Positions 53,547 through 63,028 are shown, counted from the stretch's first letter. The stretch is 64,000 nt of DNA from CAVQAH01 sp963784195 (GCA_963784195.1 CAWARA010000027.1:56851-120850); one strand, 5' to 3'. Notes: generated from the sequence alone by a model not told the origin. Numbers and translations are program-made.

Positions 53547-54326
53547 TCACCGCATCATCATCCCCCCGTTGATCTCGATGGTCTCGCCGACGAGGTAGGA
53601 CGCGTCGTCGCTGGCGAGGAACGCAATCACGCGCGCGACCTCGTCGGGCGTGCCGGCCCGCCCCAGCGGTACCGACTTCGCCGACGCGGCAAACGCCTCT
53701 GGCGGCGTGAATCGATCGTGGAAATCGGTCGGTCCGATCAGTCCCGGCGAGACGCAGTTCACACGCACGCCCTTCGGCGCGAGCTCGCGAGCCAGGCCCT
53801 TGCTCATGGCGATCACCGCGGCCTTGGCGGCGGCGTAAGCAAATGCGCCCACTCCTCCTCCGTGGTGAGCGGCCACCGACGCCATGTTGATGATGGCGCC
53901 GGATCCCCGCTCCACCATGCCTGGTGCGACGGCCTGGCAGCAGAGCCATGTCGACACCACGTTGACGTCGAGCACCTCACGAAAGAGAGCCTCGGTCATC
54001 GCCGCCAGATCGCGGCGGGCGATGAGATCGCCGGCGTTGTTGACGAGGATGTCGACAGGACCAAGACTGGCGGTGACGTCGGCGATCATCGTGCGGACCG
54101 AGCCGGATTGCGTCACGTCGCACTCGAACGCGCGCGCTCGGCCGCCGGCCGCTTCGAGCGTTCGTACGAGCGCCTCGGCTTCATCGCGACGCCGGCGATA
54201 GTTCACGGCGACGGCGGCTCCCCGGTTTGCGAGTACCGTGGCCGTTGCGAGCCCGATGCCGCTGCTCGCGCCAGTGACGATGGCGACCTTGCCGGCGAGC
54301 CCGCTAAGGGAAGTGACATGTGTCAT
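53547..54326 (-). CDS. SDR-family oxidoreductase
   Basis: 259 residues from ATG 54326, which overlaps the uraD stop by four bases. Classical short-chain dehydrogenase: cofactor motif TGASSGIGLATA, NNAGD, catalytic Ser in IINMASVAAHHGG and YAAAK (Tyr-x3-Lys), and PGLIGPTDF. The gene is placed between glxR and uraD in the purine cluster, suggesting an accessory reductase step, but such SDRs are promiscuous in annotation and the substrate is unknown. Confidence 0.85.
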   Translation of the reverse strand: MTHVTSLSGLAGKVAIVTGASSGIGLATATVLANRGAAVAVNYRRRRDEAEALVRTLEAAGGRARAFECDVTQSGSVRTMIADVTASLGPVDILVNNAGDLIARRDLAAMTEALFREVLDVNVVSTWLCCQAVAPGMVERGSGAIINMASVAAHHGGGVGAFAYAAAKAAVIAMSKGLARELAPKGVRVNCVSPGLIGPTDFHDRFTPPEAFAASAKSVPLGRAGTPDEVARVIAFLASDDASYLVGETIEINGGMMMR

Positions 54327-54847
54327 GAGTTGGTTGGTGCGGAGAGGGCCAGCAGTCGGCGCTCGGTGATGGCGGCATGCTCGGCAGCCGCAATGCGGAT
54401 CTCCATCGCGGGATCGTGCTTCAGGCGCGTTCTGAGGATGCCGAGCATTTCCTCGGCGGTGCGGCCTGCCGCGCACACGATGAAGATGTAGCCAAACTTC
54501 TCGAGATAGGCACGATTGCCATCGGCAAGCGCGTCCAGAACGTGTCCGCGCGCGGAGCTCACGCCTGCCTGCTCCTGTTGCGAGAGGTGTCGTGTCGACG
54601 CGAACCGCCGCTCGAGCGCCGCGCGGTCGCCGATCATCGGATGATGGCTGAAGGCTTCGCGCCAATCCTCAGGGGTCAGCGCGAACCACTCGTCACGCGC
54701 GGCGGTGAGCATCGCCTCGGTTCTGCCGAAGGGCCGCCTGGCGATCATCCGTTCGATCCAGGCATTCGATCCGCAGCACGTCCGCAACAGCTCACGCGCA
54801 GCGTCGGCCGACGAGGAATCAAGCTTCAGCCACGGTTCCATAGACAC
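54323..54847 (-). CDS. uraD: 2-oxo-4-hydroxy-4-carboxy-5-ureidoimidazoline decarboxylase
   Basis: 174 residues; converts OHCU to (S)-allantoin, the third step after uricase and hydroxyisourate hydrolase. Landmarks are FSHHPMIGDRAALERRF (catalytic His and the substrate loop), LSQQEQAGVSSA and KFGYIFIVCAAGRTAEEML. It overlaps the start of the SDR gene at its 3' end and the stop of the allantoicase gene upstream, so the genes share one minus-strand transcript. Confidence 0.9.
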   Translation of the reverse strand: MSMEPWLKLDSSSADAARELLRTCCGSNAWIERMIARRPFGRTEAMLTAARDEWFALTPEDWREAFSHHPMIGDRAALERRFASTRHLSQQEQAGVSSARGHVLDALADGNRAYLEKFGYIFIVCAAGRTAEEMLGILRTRLKHDPAMEIRIAAAEHAAITERRLLALSAPTNS

Positions 54848-55814
54848 GCAGGCGGCTGACGCCGCCGTCCGGATAGATATTGAGGCGCACGTGCGTAACG
54901 GGCCTTGTCGACTGAAGCTCGCGCGTGAAGAAATGCCGGTGATGCGCCTTGAGCTTCGTCTGCGGGAGCAACTCGTGCCAGTCGGCCGATCCCAGCGCCG
55001 CCATCGGTGCCGCTGGCGCGAAACAACCTTCGATCGACGCGCTGTCGGGGAAATTGCCCTTGAAGTGGTTGGTGTCGAGCTCGATTCGGCTGATCAGTCC
55101 CGCGGTTCCGAGCCGGACGATCGCCCAATCGTAGCCAGGACCGCGCCGGCGCTTCGTTTCCCATCCGTCGCCCATGTTCTTCGCCCGGCCGGGCATGATC
55201 ATGTTGTCCTTCGCCCCGAAGTGCATGTCGCTGGCGGCGATGACGAGTCCACCGTTCCTGATCTCCGCGAGATCCATGACTTTTCGACTGCGGACGATTC
55301 GTGTCCAGTCCACCACGACGTCGCCGTGCACGCGAAGGCGGGCGACGCCGCCATCGGGATAGATGTTCAGCCGTACGTGGGTCCAGGCGCGATCGGTCAG
55401 TTCCGGCGTGCGTTCTATTTCCAGGTAGTTGTGGCTGTCGCCGCGCAACGGTGTGCGGGGCAGGACCAGCGACCACGGTCCGCCTTCGACAGCGGCCACC
55501 TGTTTGGTCACGGCGCGTGTCGTGTCCAGTGCCTCGATCGAGCAGTGTGACGGAAAGTTGCCGGTGAAGTAGCTCGTGTCCACGTCGACACCGCGAATTC
55601 GGCCGCGCATGCCCAGCTTGACGACGCACCAGTCGTGGCCGGGGGTCCGGCGGCGACGCGATTCCCAGCCATCCATCCACTTGCCACGTGCCGTAAATTT
55701 TCCGGGGATGAACACGGCGGGCTCCGCCTTGACCAGGTTGGCCATCGGTGCAAAGAAATCGTCGTTGGTCGCTATCGCCCGCCCGCCCACGCGCGCCGAC
55801 GAGAGGTCGGCCAT
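54819..55814 (-). CDS. alc: Allantoicase
   Basis: 331 residues from ATG 55814. Hydrolyses allantoate to (S)-ureidoglycolate and urea. Two allantoicase repeats are obvious: WESRRRRTPGHDWCVVKLG and VRLNIYPDGGVARLRVHG in the first, WETKRRRGPGYDWAIVRLG and VRLNIYPDGGVSRLRVYG in the second. An upstream start 22 codons earlier is possible, but it would extend into the divergent promoter region toward uricase. Paired with allantoinase on the other strand. Confidence 0.9.
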   Translation of the reverse strand: MADLSSARVGGRAIATNDDFFAPMANLVKAEPAVFIPGKFTARGKWMDGWESRRRRTPGHDWCVVKLGMRGRIRGVDVDTSYFTGNFPSHCSIEALDTTRAVTKQVAAVEGGPWSLVLPRTPLRGDSHNYLEIERTPELTDRAWTHVRLNIYPDGGVARLRVHGDVVVDWTRIVRSRKVMDLAEIRNGGLVIAASDMHFGAKDNMIMPGRAKNMGDGWETKRRRGPGYDWAIVRLGTAGLISRIELDTNHFKGNFPDSASIEGCFAPAAPMAALGSADWHELLPQTKLKAHHRHFFTRELQSTRPVTHVRLNIYPDGGVSRLRVYGTVAEA

Positions 55815-55878
55815 CGACGTGAACGCCGGGGTGCTATGATTGCGGCCCGCTTCCCGCTCGCGTCCTTCGGAGTTCTGC

Positions 55879-56712
55879 ATGCTCGCTCACTCTGCGTATG
55901 GCAAATCGAAGATTCGTATCGTCCAGGTGTTGCGCGGCCGGGAACGCCACGACCTGCGCGACCTGACTGTGGCGATCCGATTCAAGGGTCAGTACGACGA
56001 ATCCTATACCGACGGGGACAATCGTCACGTGCTGCCGACCGACACCATGAAGAATACGGTGTATGCGCTGGCTGCGCGCGACGGTATTCACGAACCCGAG
56101 ACCTTCGGCCTCGCGCTGGCCCGGCATTTCCTCGAGCGGAACCCGCGACTGAACCGCGTCCGCGTGAATCTGACCGAGCACCTGTGGGGCCGCATCGGCG
56201 GACCGAAGGGTGAGCACGGTCAGGCCTTCATCCGCAGCGGTCCCGAAACGCGAACCGCGGCCATTCAGGCTGGCCGTCACCGCACGTTGATCGGAGCCGG
56301 CGTGGCCGATCTGATGGTCCTCAAGTCCGCAGACTCCGCGTTCTCAGACTTCCTGCGCGACGCCTTCACGACGCTTCCAGACACCCGCGACAGGCTTCTC
56401 GCCACATCCATGACGGCCACCTGGCGCTATAGTGCCAGCGATCTGGACTATTCGAGCGTGTGGCAGACGGTTCGCAGTACGCTGCTCGGCGAGTTCGCCA
56501 CCCACAAGAGCGAGTCGGTTCAGCACACGCTCTACGACATGGGCCAGGCGGTCCTGAATCGCGTCCCGGAGGTCAGCGGGATTCATGTGGTCATGCCGAA
56601 CAAGCATCATCTGCCTGTCGATCTGTCACGATTCGGTTTCGAGAACCGCAACGAAATCTTCGTGGCCACCGATGAACCTCACGGTTTGATCGAAGCGACG
56701 CTCGTGCGGTGA
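55879..56712 (+). CDS. uox: Urate oxidase (uricase)
   Basis: 277 residues from ATG 55879. Oxidises urate to 5-hydroxyisourate with O2 and no cofactor. The N-terminal tunnelling-fold domain has SAYGKSKIRIVQV with the catalytic Lys, and LPTDTMKNTVYALA with the catalytic Thr; the C-terminal half has IHVVMPNKHHLPVDLSRFG with the key His and the typical uricase motif. The start is chosen because the upstream in-frame region (13 codons) does not resemble the family. It is divergent from allantoicase, separated by 64 bases that must contain both promoters. Confidence 0.93.
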   Translation: MLAHSAYGKSKIRIVQVLRGRERHDLRDLTVAIRFKGQYDESYTDGDNRHVLPTDTMKNTVYALAARDGIHEPETFGLALARHFLERNPRLNRVRVNLTEHLWGRIGGPKGEHGQAFIRSGPETRTAAIQAGRHRTLIGAGVADLMVLKSADSAFSDFLRDAFTTLPDTRDRLLATSMTATWRYSASDLDYSSVWQTVRSTLLGEFATHKSESVQHTLYDMGQAVLNRVPEVSGIHVVMPNKHHLPVDLSRFGFENRNEIFVATDEPHGLIEATLVR

Positions 56713-56777
56713 GCCGGACCCCCGATTTGCCATGGCGATTATAGTCATCTCCAACTTGGCTCTCTGAGATCTCATCA

Positions 56778-58121
56778 ATGGCAGCGATCGTCGTGCGGAG
56801 CCAGCGTGTGGTGCTGCCGGACCGGGTCCGGCCGGCGGCGGTCTACATCAGCGACGGCCGCATCACCGCCATCCGCGACTACGCCCATATACGTGACGAA
56901 CTGCCGATCATCGAGGCCGGCCAGCACGTCGTCATGCCCGGTCTCGTCGACACGCACGTCCACATCAACGAGCCAGGGCGAACCGACTGGGAAGGTTTCG
57001 CGACGGCAACGCGCGCGGCAGCCGCCGGCGGCGTCACCACGGTCGTCGATATGCCCCTGAACAGCGTCCCCGCGACGACGAGCATCGAGGGTTTCGATGC
57101 GAAGGTCCGCGCCGCCGAGGGCATGTGTCACGTCGACGTCGGGCTCTGGGGTGGCGTGGTGCCCTGGAATACGGATGCCCTCGAGCCGCTGGCAAACCGC
57201 GGCGTGCTCGGATTCAAGTGTTTCCTGTCGCCGTCTGGAGTCGAGGAGTTCGTCAACGTTGCTGAAGACGACCTTCGTGATGCGCTTCCGGTGCTCGCCC
57301 GGCTCGGACTTCCGCTGCTCGTCCACGCGGAACTTCCGGCGTTGCTGCGCAATCCCGATCCCTTCCGCAATCCTCGAGATTACAGGACGTGGCTCGACAG
57401 CCGGCCGGCTGAAAGCGAGCATGCCGCCATCAGCCTGCTCATTGGGCTGGCCCGCGAGTTCCGGACGCACATCCACGTCGTGCACCTGGCTTCAGCCGAT
57501 GCGCTGCAGCTGCTGGACGAAGCGCGTGCGACCGGGGTTTCGGTCACCAGCGAAACGTGCCCCCACTATCTGACTTTCGCCGCCGAAGAGATCGACGACG
57601 GTGCGACAGCATTCAAGTGCGCTCCGCCGATCCGTTCGGGCGATCATCGCGAACGCCTCTGGCGTGCGCTGGCGGCCAATCAGATCGATCTGGTCGCGAC
57701 TGACCATTCGCCCGCACCTGCAGCGCTCAAGCATCTCGAGGACGGTGATTTCGTTCGCGCATGGGGAGGCATCGCGTCCTTGCAGCTCGGGCTTTCCGCC
57801 GTGTGGACTGGTGCTGCGGGCCACGGCATGCTGTTCGACTACGTCGCGCACTGGATGTCCGCGGCGCCTGCGCGGCTCGCGGGCCTGACGAACAAAGGCG
57901 CGATCGCCGTGGGCCGGGATGCCGATCTCGTAATCTGGGATCCCGACGCGACGTTCGTCGTCGACCCTTCAACGCTCTTTCATCGTCACCCGATCACCCC
58001 CTACGCCGGACGCACGCTGCGCGGTGTCGTGCGGACGACGATCCTCCGCGGCGAGGTGATTTACGACGGGGGGCAGTTCGTGAGCGATCCGTCAGGACGA
58101 TTGCTGCGTCGGGATAATTGA
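56778..58121 (+). CDS. allB: Allantoinase
   Basis: 447 residues, amidohydrolase superfamily. It opens the allantoin ring to allantoate. Metal ligands are the HVH pair in GLVDTHVHINEPGRTDWE, the carboxylated Lys in LGFKCFLSPSG, the His in PLLVHAEL and IHVVHLAS, and the Asp in DLVATDHSPAP. The closing TNKGAIAVGRDADLVIWDPD is typical. Lies 65 bases after uricase on the same strand. Confidence 0.93.
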   Translation: MAAIVVRSQRVVLPDRVRPAAVYISDGRITAIRDYAHIRDELPIIEAGQHVVMPGLVDTHVHINEPGRTDWEGFATATRAAAAGGVTTVVDMPLNSVPATTSIEGFDAKVRAAEGMCHVDVGLWGGVVPWNTDALEPLANRGVLGFKCFLSPSGVEEFVNVAEDDLRDALPVLARLGLPLLVHAELPALLRNPDPFRNPRDYRTWLDSRPAESEHAAISLLIGLAREFRTHIHVVHLASADALQLLDEARATGVSVTSETCPHYLTFAAEEIDDGATAFKCAPPIRSGDHRERLWRALAANQIDLVATDHSPAPAALKHLEDGDFVRAWGGIASLQLGLSAVWTGAAGHGMLFDYVAHWMSAAPARLAGLTNKGAIAVGRDADLVIWDPDATFVVDPSTLFHRHPITPYAGRTLRGVVRTTILRGEVIYDGGQFVSDPSGRLLRRDN

Positions 58122-58277
58122 GGTGGAACCACGCGTTCAGACGTCGCGGTCTGTCCAGATGAGCACGAACCAGAGCGGCTCGACGGCTTCCAGAACGATC
58201 GCGACGTCGGCTCGTTCGCAGTCTGGTTTATGGGAAAGGGACCTTCCGTGATGCGCCTGACATAGAATCGTCATTCG
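58122..58277. other. 156-base gap before hiuH
   Basis: No gene, repeat or clear promoter recognised. Codon-like periodicity is weak and no conserved peptide emerges in any frame. Confidence 0.4.
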
Positions 58278-58622
58278 ATGAGCGCGATTACCACTCACGT
58301 CCTGGACACGTCGCGCGGCCGGCCCGCCGCGGGTGTTCCGATCGTTCTCGAAGTCATCGGTCCGCGCGATCAGTGGCAGGAAATTGGCCGCGGCGTGACC
58401 GATGCGGACGGGCGGCTGAGGACGCTCATGCCAGAGTCCCAGGCTCTGACGGCCGGCACTTACCGGCTGGTCTTCGACACGCGCGCGTATTTCGAGAGTC
58501 AGCGGACGCGCGGTTTCTATCCGCAGGTCACCGTCGCGTTCGAGGTCAGCGACGGTGACGCTCACTATCACGTGCCGTTGCTGCTCAGCCCGTTCGGCTA
58601 CTCCACCTACCGAGGCAGCTAG
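58278..58622 (+). CDS. hiuH: 5-hydroxyisourate hydrolase (transthyretin-like)
   Basis: 114 residues. Hydrolyses 5-hydroxyisourate, the product of uricase, to OHCU. Active-site elements: His in ITTHVLDTSRGRPA, Arg in DADGRLRTL, His in DAHYHVPLLLSPFGYSTYRGS, where the C-terminal YRGS is the family fingerprint. With uricase, uraD, allantoinase and allantoicase it gives the entire urate to ureidoglycolate path. Confidence 0.94.
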   Translation: MSAITTHVLDTSRGRPAAGVPIVLEVIGPRDQWQEIGRGVTDADGRLRTLMPESQALTAGTYRLVFDTRAYFESQRTRGFYPQVTVAFEVSDGDAHYHVPLLLSPFGYSTYRGS

Positions 58623-58627
58623 CACTG

Positions 58628-58656
58628 AGATCACTAATCACTGATCACTGATCGCG
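58628..58656. repeat. ATCACTGATC short tandem
   Basis: GATCACTAATCACTGATCAC then TGATCGCGAATCG: about three overlapping copies of ATCACTGATC in the gap downstream of hiuH. Confidence 0.5.
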
Positions 58657-58830
58657 AATCGGTCCGATGTCGCATCGTTCTTGGCGATTCTTCCGCGTCT
58701 GGACCGGTGGCGGTGAGTCGTGGAGCGCCCCCTTCCCTGGCTCAACCAAGATGCCTCGGACCTTCGCTCCAACCCGGTAACATCCGACCGCCCATCAGCT
58801 AAGGATGGCCAGCTGTCATATGATTCGCGT

Positions 58831-60226
58831 ATGAAGCGTCCCGCTGGATCGCTGAAGGACCGGGATCTTCGCCCGGTGCTGACGAGCCTGCAGAAGGTGA
58901 ACAGCGCCGTCGCACGGGCCTATCCGGGCGAGTCGGGCGATCGTCAACCGGTGCATACGGTTTACGGTGGAGCGCACCTCTTCAGAGCAGATTTGGCTCC
59001 GAAGCTCGGCCTGCTCGCCATGGCGGCGCTGGACGAGTACGCGCCCGATGCGCACTCCCTCGACCGGGCGCTGGGACTCGAGTCCGGCGAAGCCGGCGCG
59101 GGGTTCGCTGACACGATCCGGGCGCGGGTCGTCGACAAGCTTCGCCGTGAGCCGGTCGAGGATTTCCGTATCGACTTCGAGGACGGGTACGGCAACCGGC
59201 AGGATGATGAAGAGGACGGCCACGCGCAATCCGCGGCGAGGCAGGTCGCAAGCGGTCTGGCCGGCGGAACGCTGCCCCCGTTCATCGGCATTCGTATCAA
59301 GCCTTTGTCGTCACGAGCTGCACGGACGCAGCCTTCGCACGCTCGACCTGTTCGTCACCGAGCTGGCCGGCGCCACCAAGGGACGGATGCCACCGAACTT
59401 TCGGGTCACCATTCCCAAGATCATGGCGCCGGGCCAGGTCGTGGCCGTCGCCGACACGTGCACCGCGCTCGAGCGCCGGTTGCGATTGCGGCCCGGGTCG
59501 CTCCAGCTCGAACTGATGATCGAGACACCGCAGTCCATACTCGGCGCAGACGGCACGTCGGCGCTTCGGGCGCTCGTCGCGGCGGGGAAGGGCCGGATCG
59601 TGGGCGCGCATTTCGGCACCTACGACTACACCGCGCTCTGCGGTATTACCGCGTCATGGCAGCACATGCGCCATGCGGTGTGCGACTTCGCGAAGCACAT
59701 GATGCAGGTGGGCCTGGCGCAGACCGGCGTGCACCTGTCGGACGGCGCCACCAACATCATGCCCGTAGCGTCACACCGCGCGACCCCCGAGCGACCTCTC
59801 ACCGACAGTCAGAAACAGGAGAACCAGACTGCGGTACATCGAGCCTGGAGGATGCACTTCAACGACGTGCGTCACTCGCTCGTCAACGGCTTCTACCAGG
59901 GATGGGATCTGCATCCGGCGCAGCTGCCGACACGGTATGCGGCGGTTTACGCCTTCTTCCAATCTGCCAGGCCCGCCGCCACGGCCCGTCTCCGCAACTT
60001 TGTCGAGAAGGCGGCCCAGGCAACGCTCGTCGGCGACGTCTTCGACGATGCGGCGACGGGTCAGGGGTTGCTGAACTTTTTCGTGCGCGCCCTGAATTCG
60101 GGCGCGCTGACGATGGAGGAAGCGCGCGAGACAGGTTTGACCATCGAGGAACTGCAGGGACGATCGTTTATGAGGATTCTGGAAAACCGCCGGCGCAGCA
60201 CGACATCACGAGGCGCCAGGAAATAA
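58831..60226 (+). CDS. CitE/HpcH-like TIM-barrel protein, urate-cluster associated (frameshifted)
   Basis: About 464 residues from ATG 58831, read across a shift near 59312 (IRIKPLS to HGRSLRTLDL). The fold is that of HpcH/HpaI aldolases and CitE: FRIDFEDGYGNR, LMIETPQSILG with the metal-binding Glu, and GAHFGTYDYTALCGIT with an Asp. An extended N-terminal region (HTVYGGAHLFRADLAPKLG) and C-terminal helices separate it from classic CitE; it seems to match an uncharacterised family (I believe DUF6986). The reaction is unknown. As a CitE-like enzyme next to allantoicase it could act on glyoxylate or ureidoglycolate. Confidence 0.78.
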
Positions 60227-60238
60227 GGAGAGTCATAC

Positions 60239-61135
60239 ATGGAACGCAAGACAGCAGCCGATTTCGATCAGGAACTCTTGATTCTGTTTGATGCCTACGT
60301 CCACGGTGCAATCGATCGCCGGGGCTTCCTGGACAAGGCGAAGAAGTTCGCGGTGGGTGGCGTGACGGCGGCGATGCTGCTCGACATGCTCAACCCGAAG
60401 TTCGCGGAAGCGCAGCAGGTGGCACCCGACGACAAGCGCCTGACGGCGAGCGATATCGAGTACCCGTCGCCGCAGGGCTCCGGCACGATGAAGGGCTACC
60501 TGGTACGGCCGACGGCCTCGGCCGCCGCCAAGCTGCCGGCGATCCTCGTGGTCCACGAGAATCGCGGCCTCAATCCGCACATCAGGGACATCGCCCGCCG
60601 CATCGCGCTCGACGGCTACATGGCGTTTGCCCCCGACGCGTTGACGCCCCTCGGCGGTTATCCCGCCGGTGGTGAAGACGAGGCCCGCACGCTGTTCGGC
60701 AAGCTGGATCAGGCGAAGACACGCGAAGACTTCATCGCCGCGTACAACTTCCTGAAGGCGCGCCCGGATTCCGCAGGGCGAATCGGCGTGGTCGGCTTCT
60801 GCTACGGCGGCGGGATGGCGCATTTCCTGGCTACACGCATTCCGGATCTTGCGGGCGCCGTGCCCTTCTACGGCAACTCTCCGGATCCGGCCGAGGCGGC
60901 GAAGGTCAAGGCGCCTCTGCTCGTCCACTTCGCCGAGACCGACGAGCGCATCAACGCCGCGTGGCCGGCGTATCAAGCGGCGCTGAAGGCCGCGGACGTC
61001 AATTTCGCTGCGTTCACCTATCCCGGCACGCAGCACGGCTTCAACAACGACACGACCCCGCGCTACGACGAGGCCGCCGCGAAGCTGGCGTGGACACGCA
61101 CGATGGATTTCTTCGGGAAGAACGTCAAGCGCTAA
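60239..61135 (+). CDS. Dienelactone hydrolase-family protein with twin N-terminal anchor
   Basis: 298 residues. A helical N-terminal region with FAVGGVTAAMLLDML may be a signal or membrane anchor. Alpha/beta-hydrolase landmarks follow: LPAILVVHENRGLNPHIRDI, nucleophile Cys in IGVVGFCYGGGMAH, Asp in HFAETDERINAAW and His in YPGTQHGFNNDT. The Cys-Asp-His triad is typical of DLH. The substrate is unknown; it may be a carboxymethylenebutenolide-like hydrolase or another lactonase. It lies 12 bases after the CitE-like gene. Confidence 0.87.
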   Translation: MERKTAADFDQELLILFDAYVHGAIDRRGFLDKAKKFAVGGVTAAMLLDMLNPKFAEAQQVAPDDKRLTASDIEYPSPQGSGTMKGYLVRPTASAAAKLPAILVVHENRGLNPHIRDIARRIALDGYMAFAPDALTPLGGYPAGGEDEARTLFGKLDQAKTREDFIAAYNFLKARPDSAGRIGVVGFCYGGGMAHFLATRIPDLAGAVPFYGNSPDPAEAAKVKAPLLVHFAETDERINAAWPAYQAALKAADVNFAAFTYPGTQHGFNNDTTPRYDEAAAKLAWTRTMDFFGKNVKR

Positions 61136-61470
61136 CGGAGTGTACGGAGAACACGGGAACGGAGTGGACGGAGGGAACGGAACGAGCTTCAACTCGGAGA
61201 CGCGGAGGAACGGAGGCGGTCAGTCGAATGACCTTTCCGAGCCGATGGCGCCGCGCGGGCGCGGCGAGCGATCGACCGAGACCCCACGGACACAAGCCGC
61301 CTCCACCCATTCGCAAGCGGCTTGTGTCCGTGGGGTCTCGGTCGATCGCCCGGCCCGGCCATCGGCCGGGCCGCCATCGGCTGCAGAGCGTAGTCTCCGT
61401 TTCTCCGTGTCTCCGAGTTGAAGCTCGTTCCGTTCCCTCCGTCCACTCCGTCCACGGCGATCCGAGTGAC
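61136..61470. repeat. Nested palindrome with three inverted-repeat layers
   Basis: Outer arms 61160-61201 and 61409-61450 are perfect 42-base inverted repeats (CGGAGTGGACGGAGGGAACG at the left start), continuing with two mismatches to 61215 and 61395. Inside, 61269-61300 and 61317-61348 are perfect 32-base inverted repeats (CGATCGACCGAGACCCCACG start) around a 16-base loop. A third, CGGCCCGGCC-ATC-GGCCGGGCCG, lies at 61351-61373. Both strands stay open in places, but no peptide there resembles a protein. Confidence 0.9.
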
Positions 61471-61474
61471 CACT

Positions 61475-62879
61475 ATGCCGATCAGAATCATCGTGAGCGT
61501 CTTTCTGGCCTGTGCCGTTCTCTCCGCACAATCACCCCCGAACTGGACGACTATCGAAGCTGAAACGCTGCGGCACTTCCAGGAGCTCGTGAAGTTCGAC
61601 ACGAGTGACCCGCCAGGCCGCGAGGCGCCTGCCGCTGAGTACTTGAAGAAAGTGCTCGAGCAGGAGGGCATTCCGGTCGAGTTGATCGAGATCGAGCCGG
61701 GTCGCCCCAACGTGGTGGCTCGCCTGAAGGGCAGCGGAGCGAAGCGGCCCCTGCTTCTCATGGGGCATACCGACGTGGTGAACGTCGACCCCAAGAAATG
61801 GACGCACCCGCCGTTCAGCGCGACGCGTGACGGTGGTTACGTCTACGGCCGTGGCACGGTGGACGACAAGGACAACGTCGCGGCAGGTCTGATGATCATG
61901 TTGCTGCTGAAGCGGCAGAACGTTCGGCTCGATCGCGACGTGATCTTTCTCGCCGAGGCCGGGGAAGAAGGCTCGACACGAGTCGGCATTCAGCCGATGG
62001 CCGACAAGCACTTCGCGAAGATCGAGGCGGAATACTGTCTGGCCGAAGGCGGGAACGTCACACGCGTGGCTGGCCGGGTGAAGTTTGCGTCTGTGCAGAC
62101 GCTGGAGAAGATCCCGCACGGCGTCGAGCTGACCGCGCGTGGTCCCGCGGGGCACGGATCGACGCCGTTGCGGGCGAACGCGGTGGTGCATCTCGCGTCG
62201 GCCGTGGCAAAGGTCGCTCAGTGGAAACCCGAGGTCAGGCTGAACGAGACGACACGGAACTACTTCAAGCGGCTGGCGACGATCTCTCCGCCGGCCGATG
62301 CGCAGCGCTATCTCGATGTGCTCAGCGGCGACGCCAAGACAGTCGCGGCGGCGGACGAATACTTCCTCGACCACGAGCCGCGCCACGCGTCGATGCTCCG
62401 GACGTCGGTTTCTCCCAACATCATTCAAGGCGGCTATCGCATCAACGTCATTCCGTCGGAGGCCAAGGCGACGCTCGATGTCCGGATGCATCCGGACGAC
62501 ACGCCTGAGAAGTTCCTCGCGGAGGTGCGCAAGGTCATCAACGATCCAGCAGTCGAGGTTGCCTGGGCGCAGCGTGACGTTCGTCCCGGGACGGGCATCA
62601 CGCGTCTCGATTCCGAGGCGTTCAAGGCGATCGAAGCGGCCATCACCAAACATTACGAAACGATTACGCTGCCGACGATGAGCACCGGCGCGACGGATAT
62701 GGCGTACCTGCGCGCAAAGGGCATGCAGTGTTATGGGGTGGGACCAGCGATCGATTCGGAGGACGGTCCCAAGGGTTTCGGCAGCCACAGCGATCAGGAA
62801 CGGATTCTCGAAACCGAGTTGCACCGCTTCGTGCGCTTTCAGTACCAACGTCGTACTCAGCCTCGCCGGCAGCCGCTGA
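61475..62879 (+). CDS. Secreted M20-family metallopeptidase (frameshift near the end)
   Basis: About 467 residues. A signal peptide (RIIVSVFLACAVLSAQ) starts at ATG 61475, right after the nested palindrome. Zinc ligands and neighbours: LLMGHTDVVNVDP (His, Asp), GRGTVDDKDNVAAG (bridging Asp), AEAGEEGS (catalytic Glu and ligand Glu). The dimerisation domain contains ELTARGPAGHGSTPL. The frame shifts near 62845: HRFVRFQY should end NVVLSLAGSR and stop at 62879, but an extra base carries the frame into 62930-63028 and adds about 50 repeat-derived residues to 63031. Cleaves peptides or N-acyl amino acids. Confidence 0.86.
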
Positions 62880-62929
62880 TACCTCCGGCCATCTCTGGCA
62901 AACCTGATCGAGAGCGCCGAAACGCAGAT

Positions 62930-63028
62930 CCGAGGGATCTGCGTCCCGCCTTCGACCACGGACTGCGTCCCGTGATCCGAGAGAGCTGCGTCCCGCAGAT
63001 CCGGAGGATCCGCGTCCCGTGCGCCCGT
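62930..63028. repeat. GATCCGCGTCCCGT repeats after the M20 gene
   Basis: Units GATCTGCGTCCCGC, GGACTGCGTCCCGTGATCC, GAGCTGCGTCCCGCAGATCC and GATCCGCGTCCCGT are direct and inverted around CAGATCCGGAGGATC. Same unit as in the glycosyltransferase at 28805-28890. Confidence 0.8.

Noticed and set aside
55815..55878. TATGAT at 55835 as the uricase promoter
   Set aside because: The -10-like hexamer has no matching -35 at the right distance, so I did not list it as a promoter.
61140..61421. Small protein encoded within the nested palindrome
   Set aside because: Open frames occur on both strands because the sequence is self-complementary and low in stops; no motif or ribosome site supports a product.
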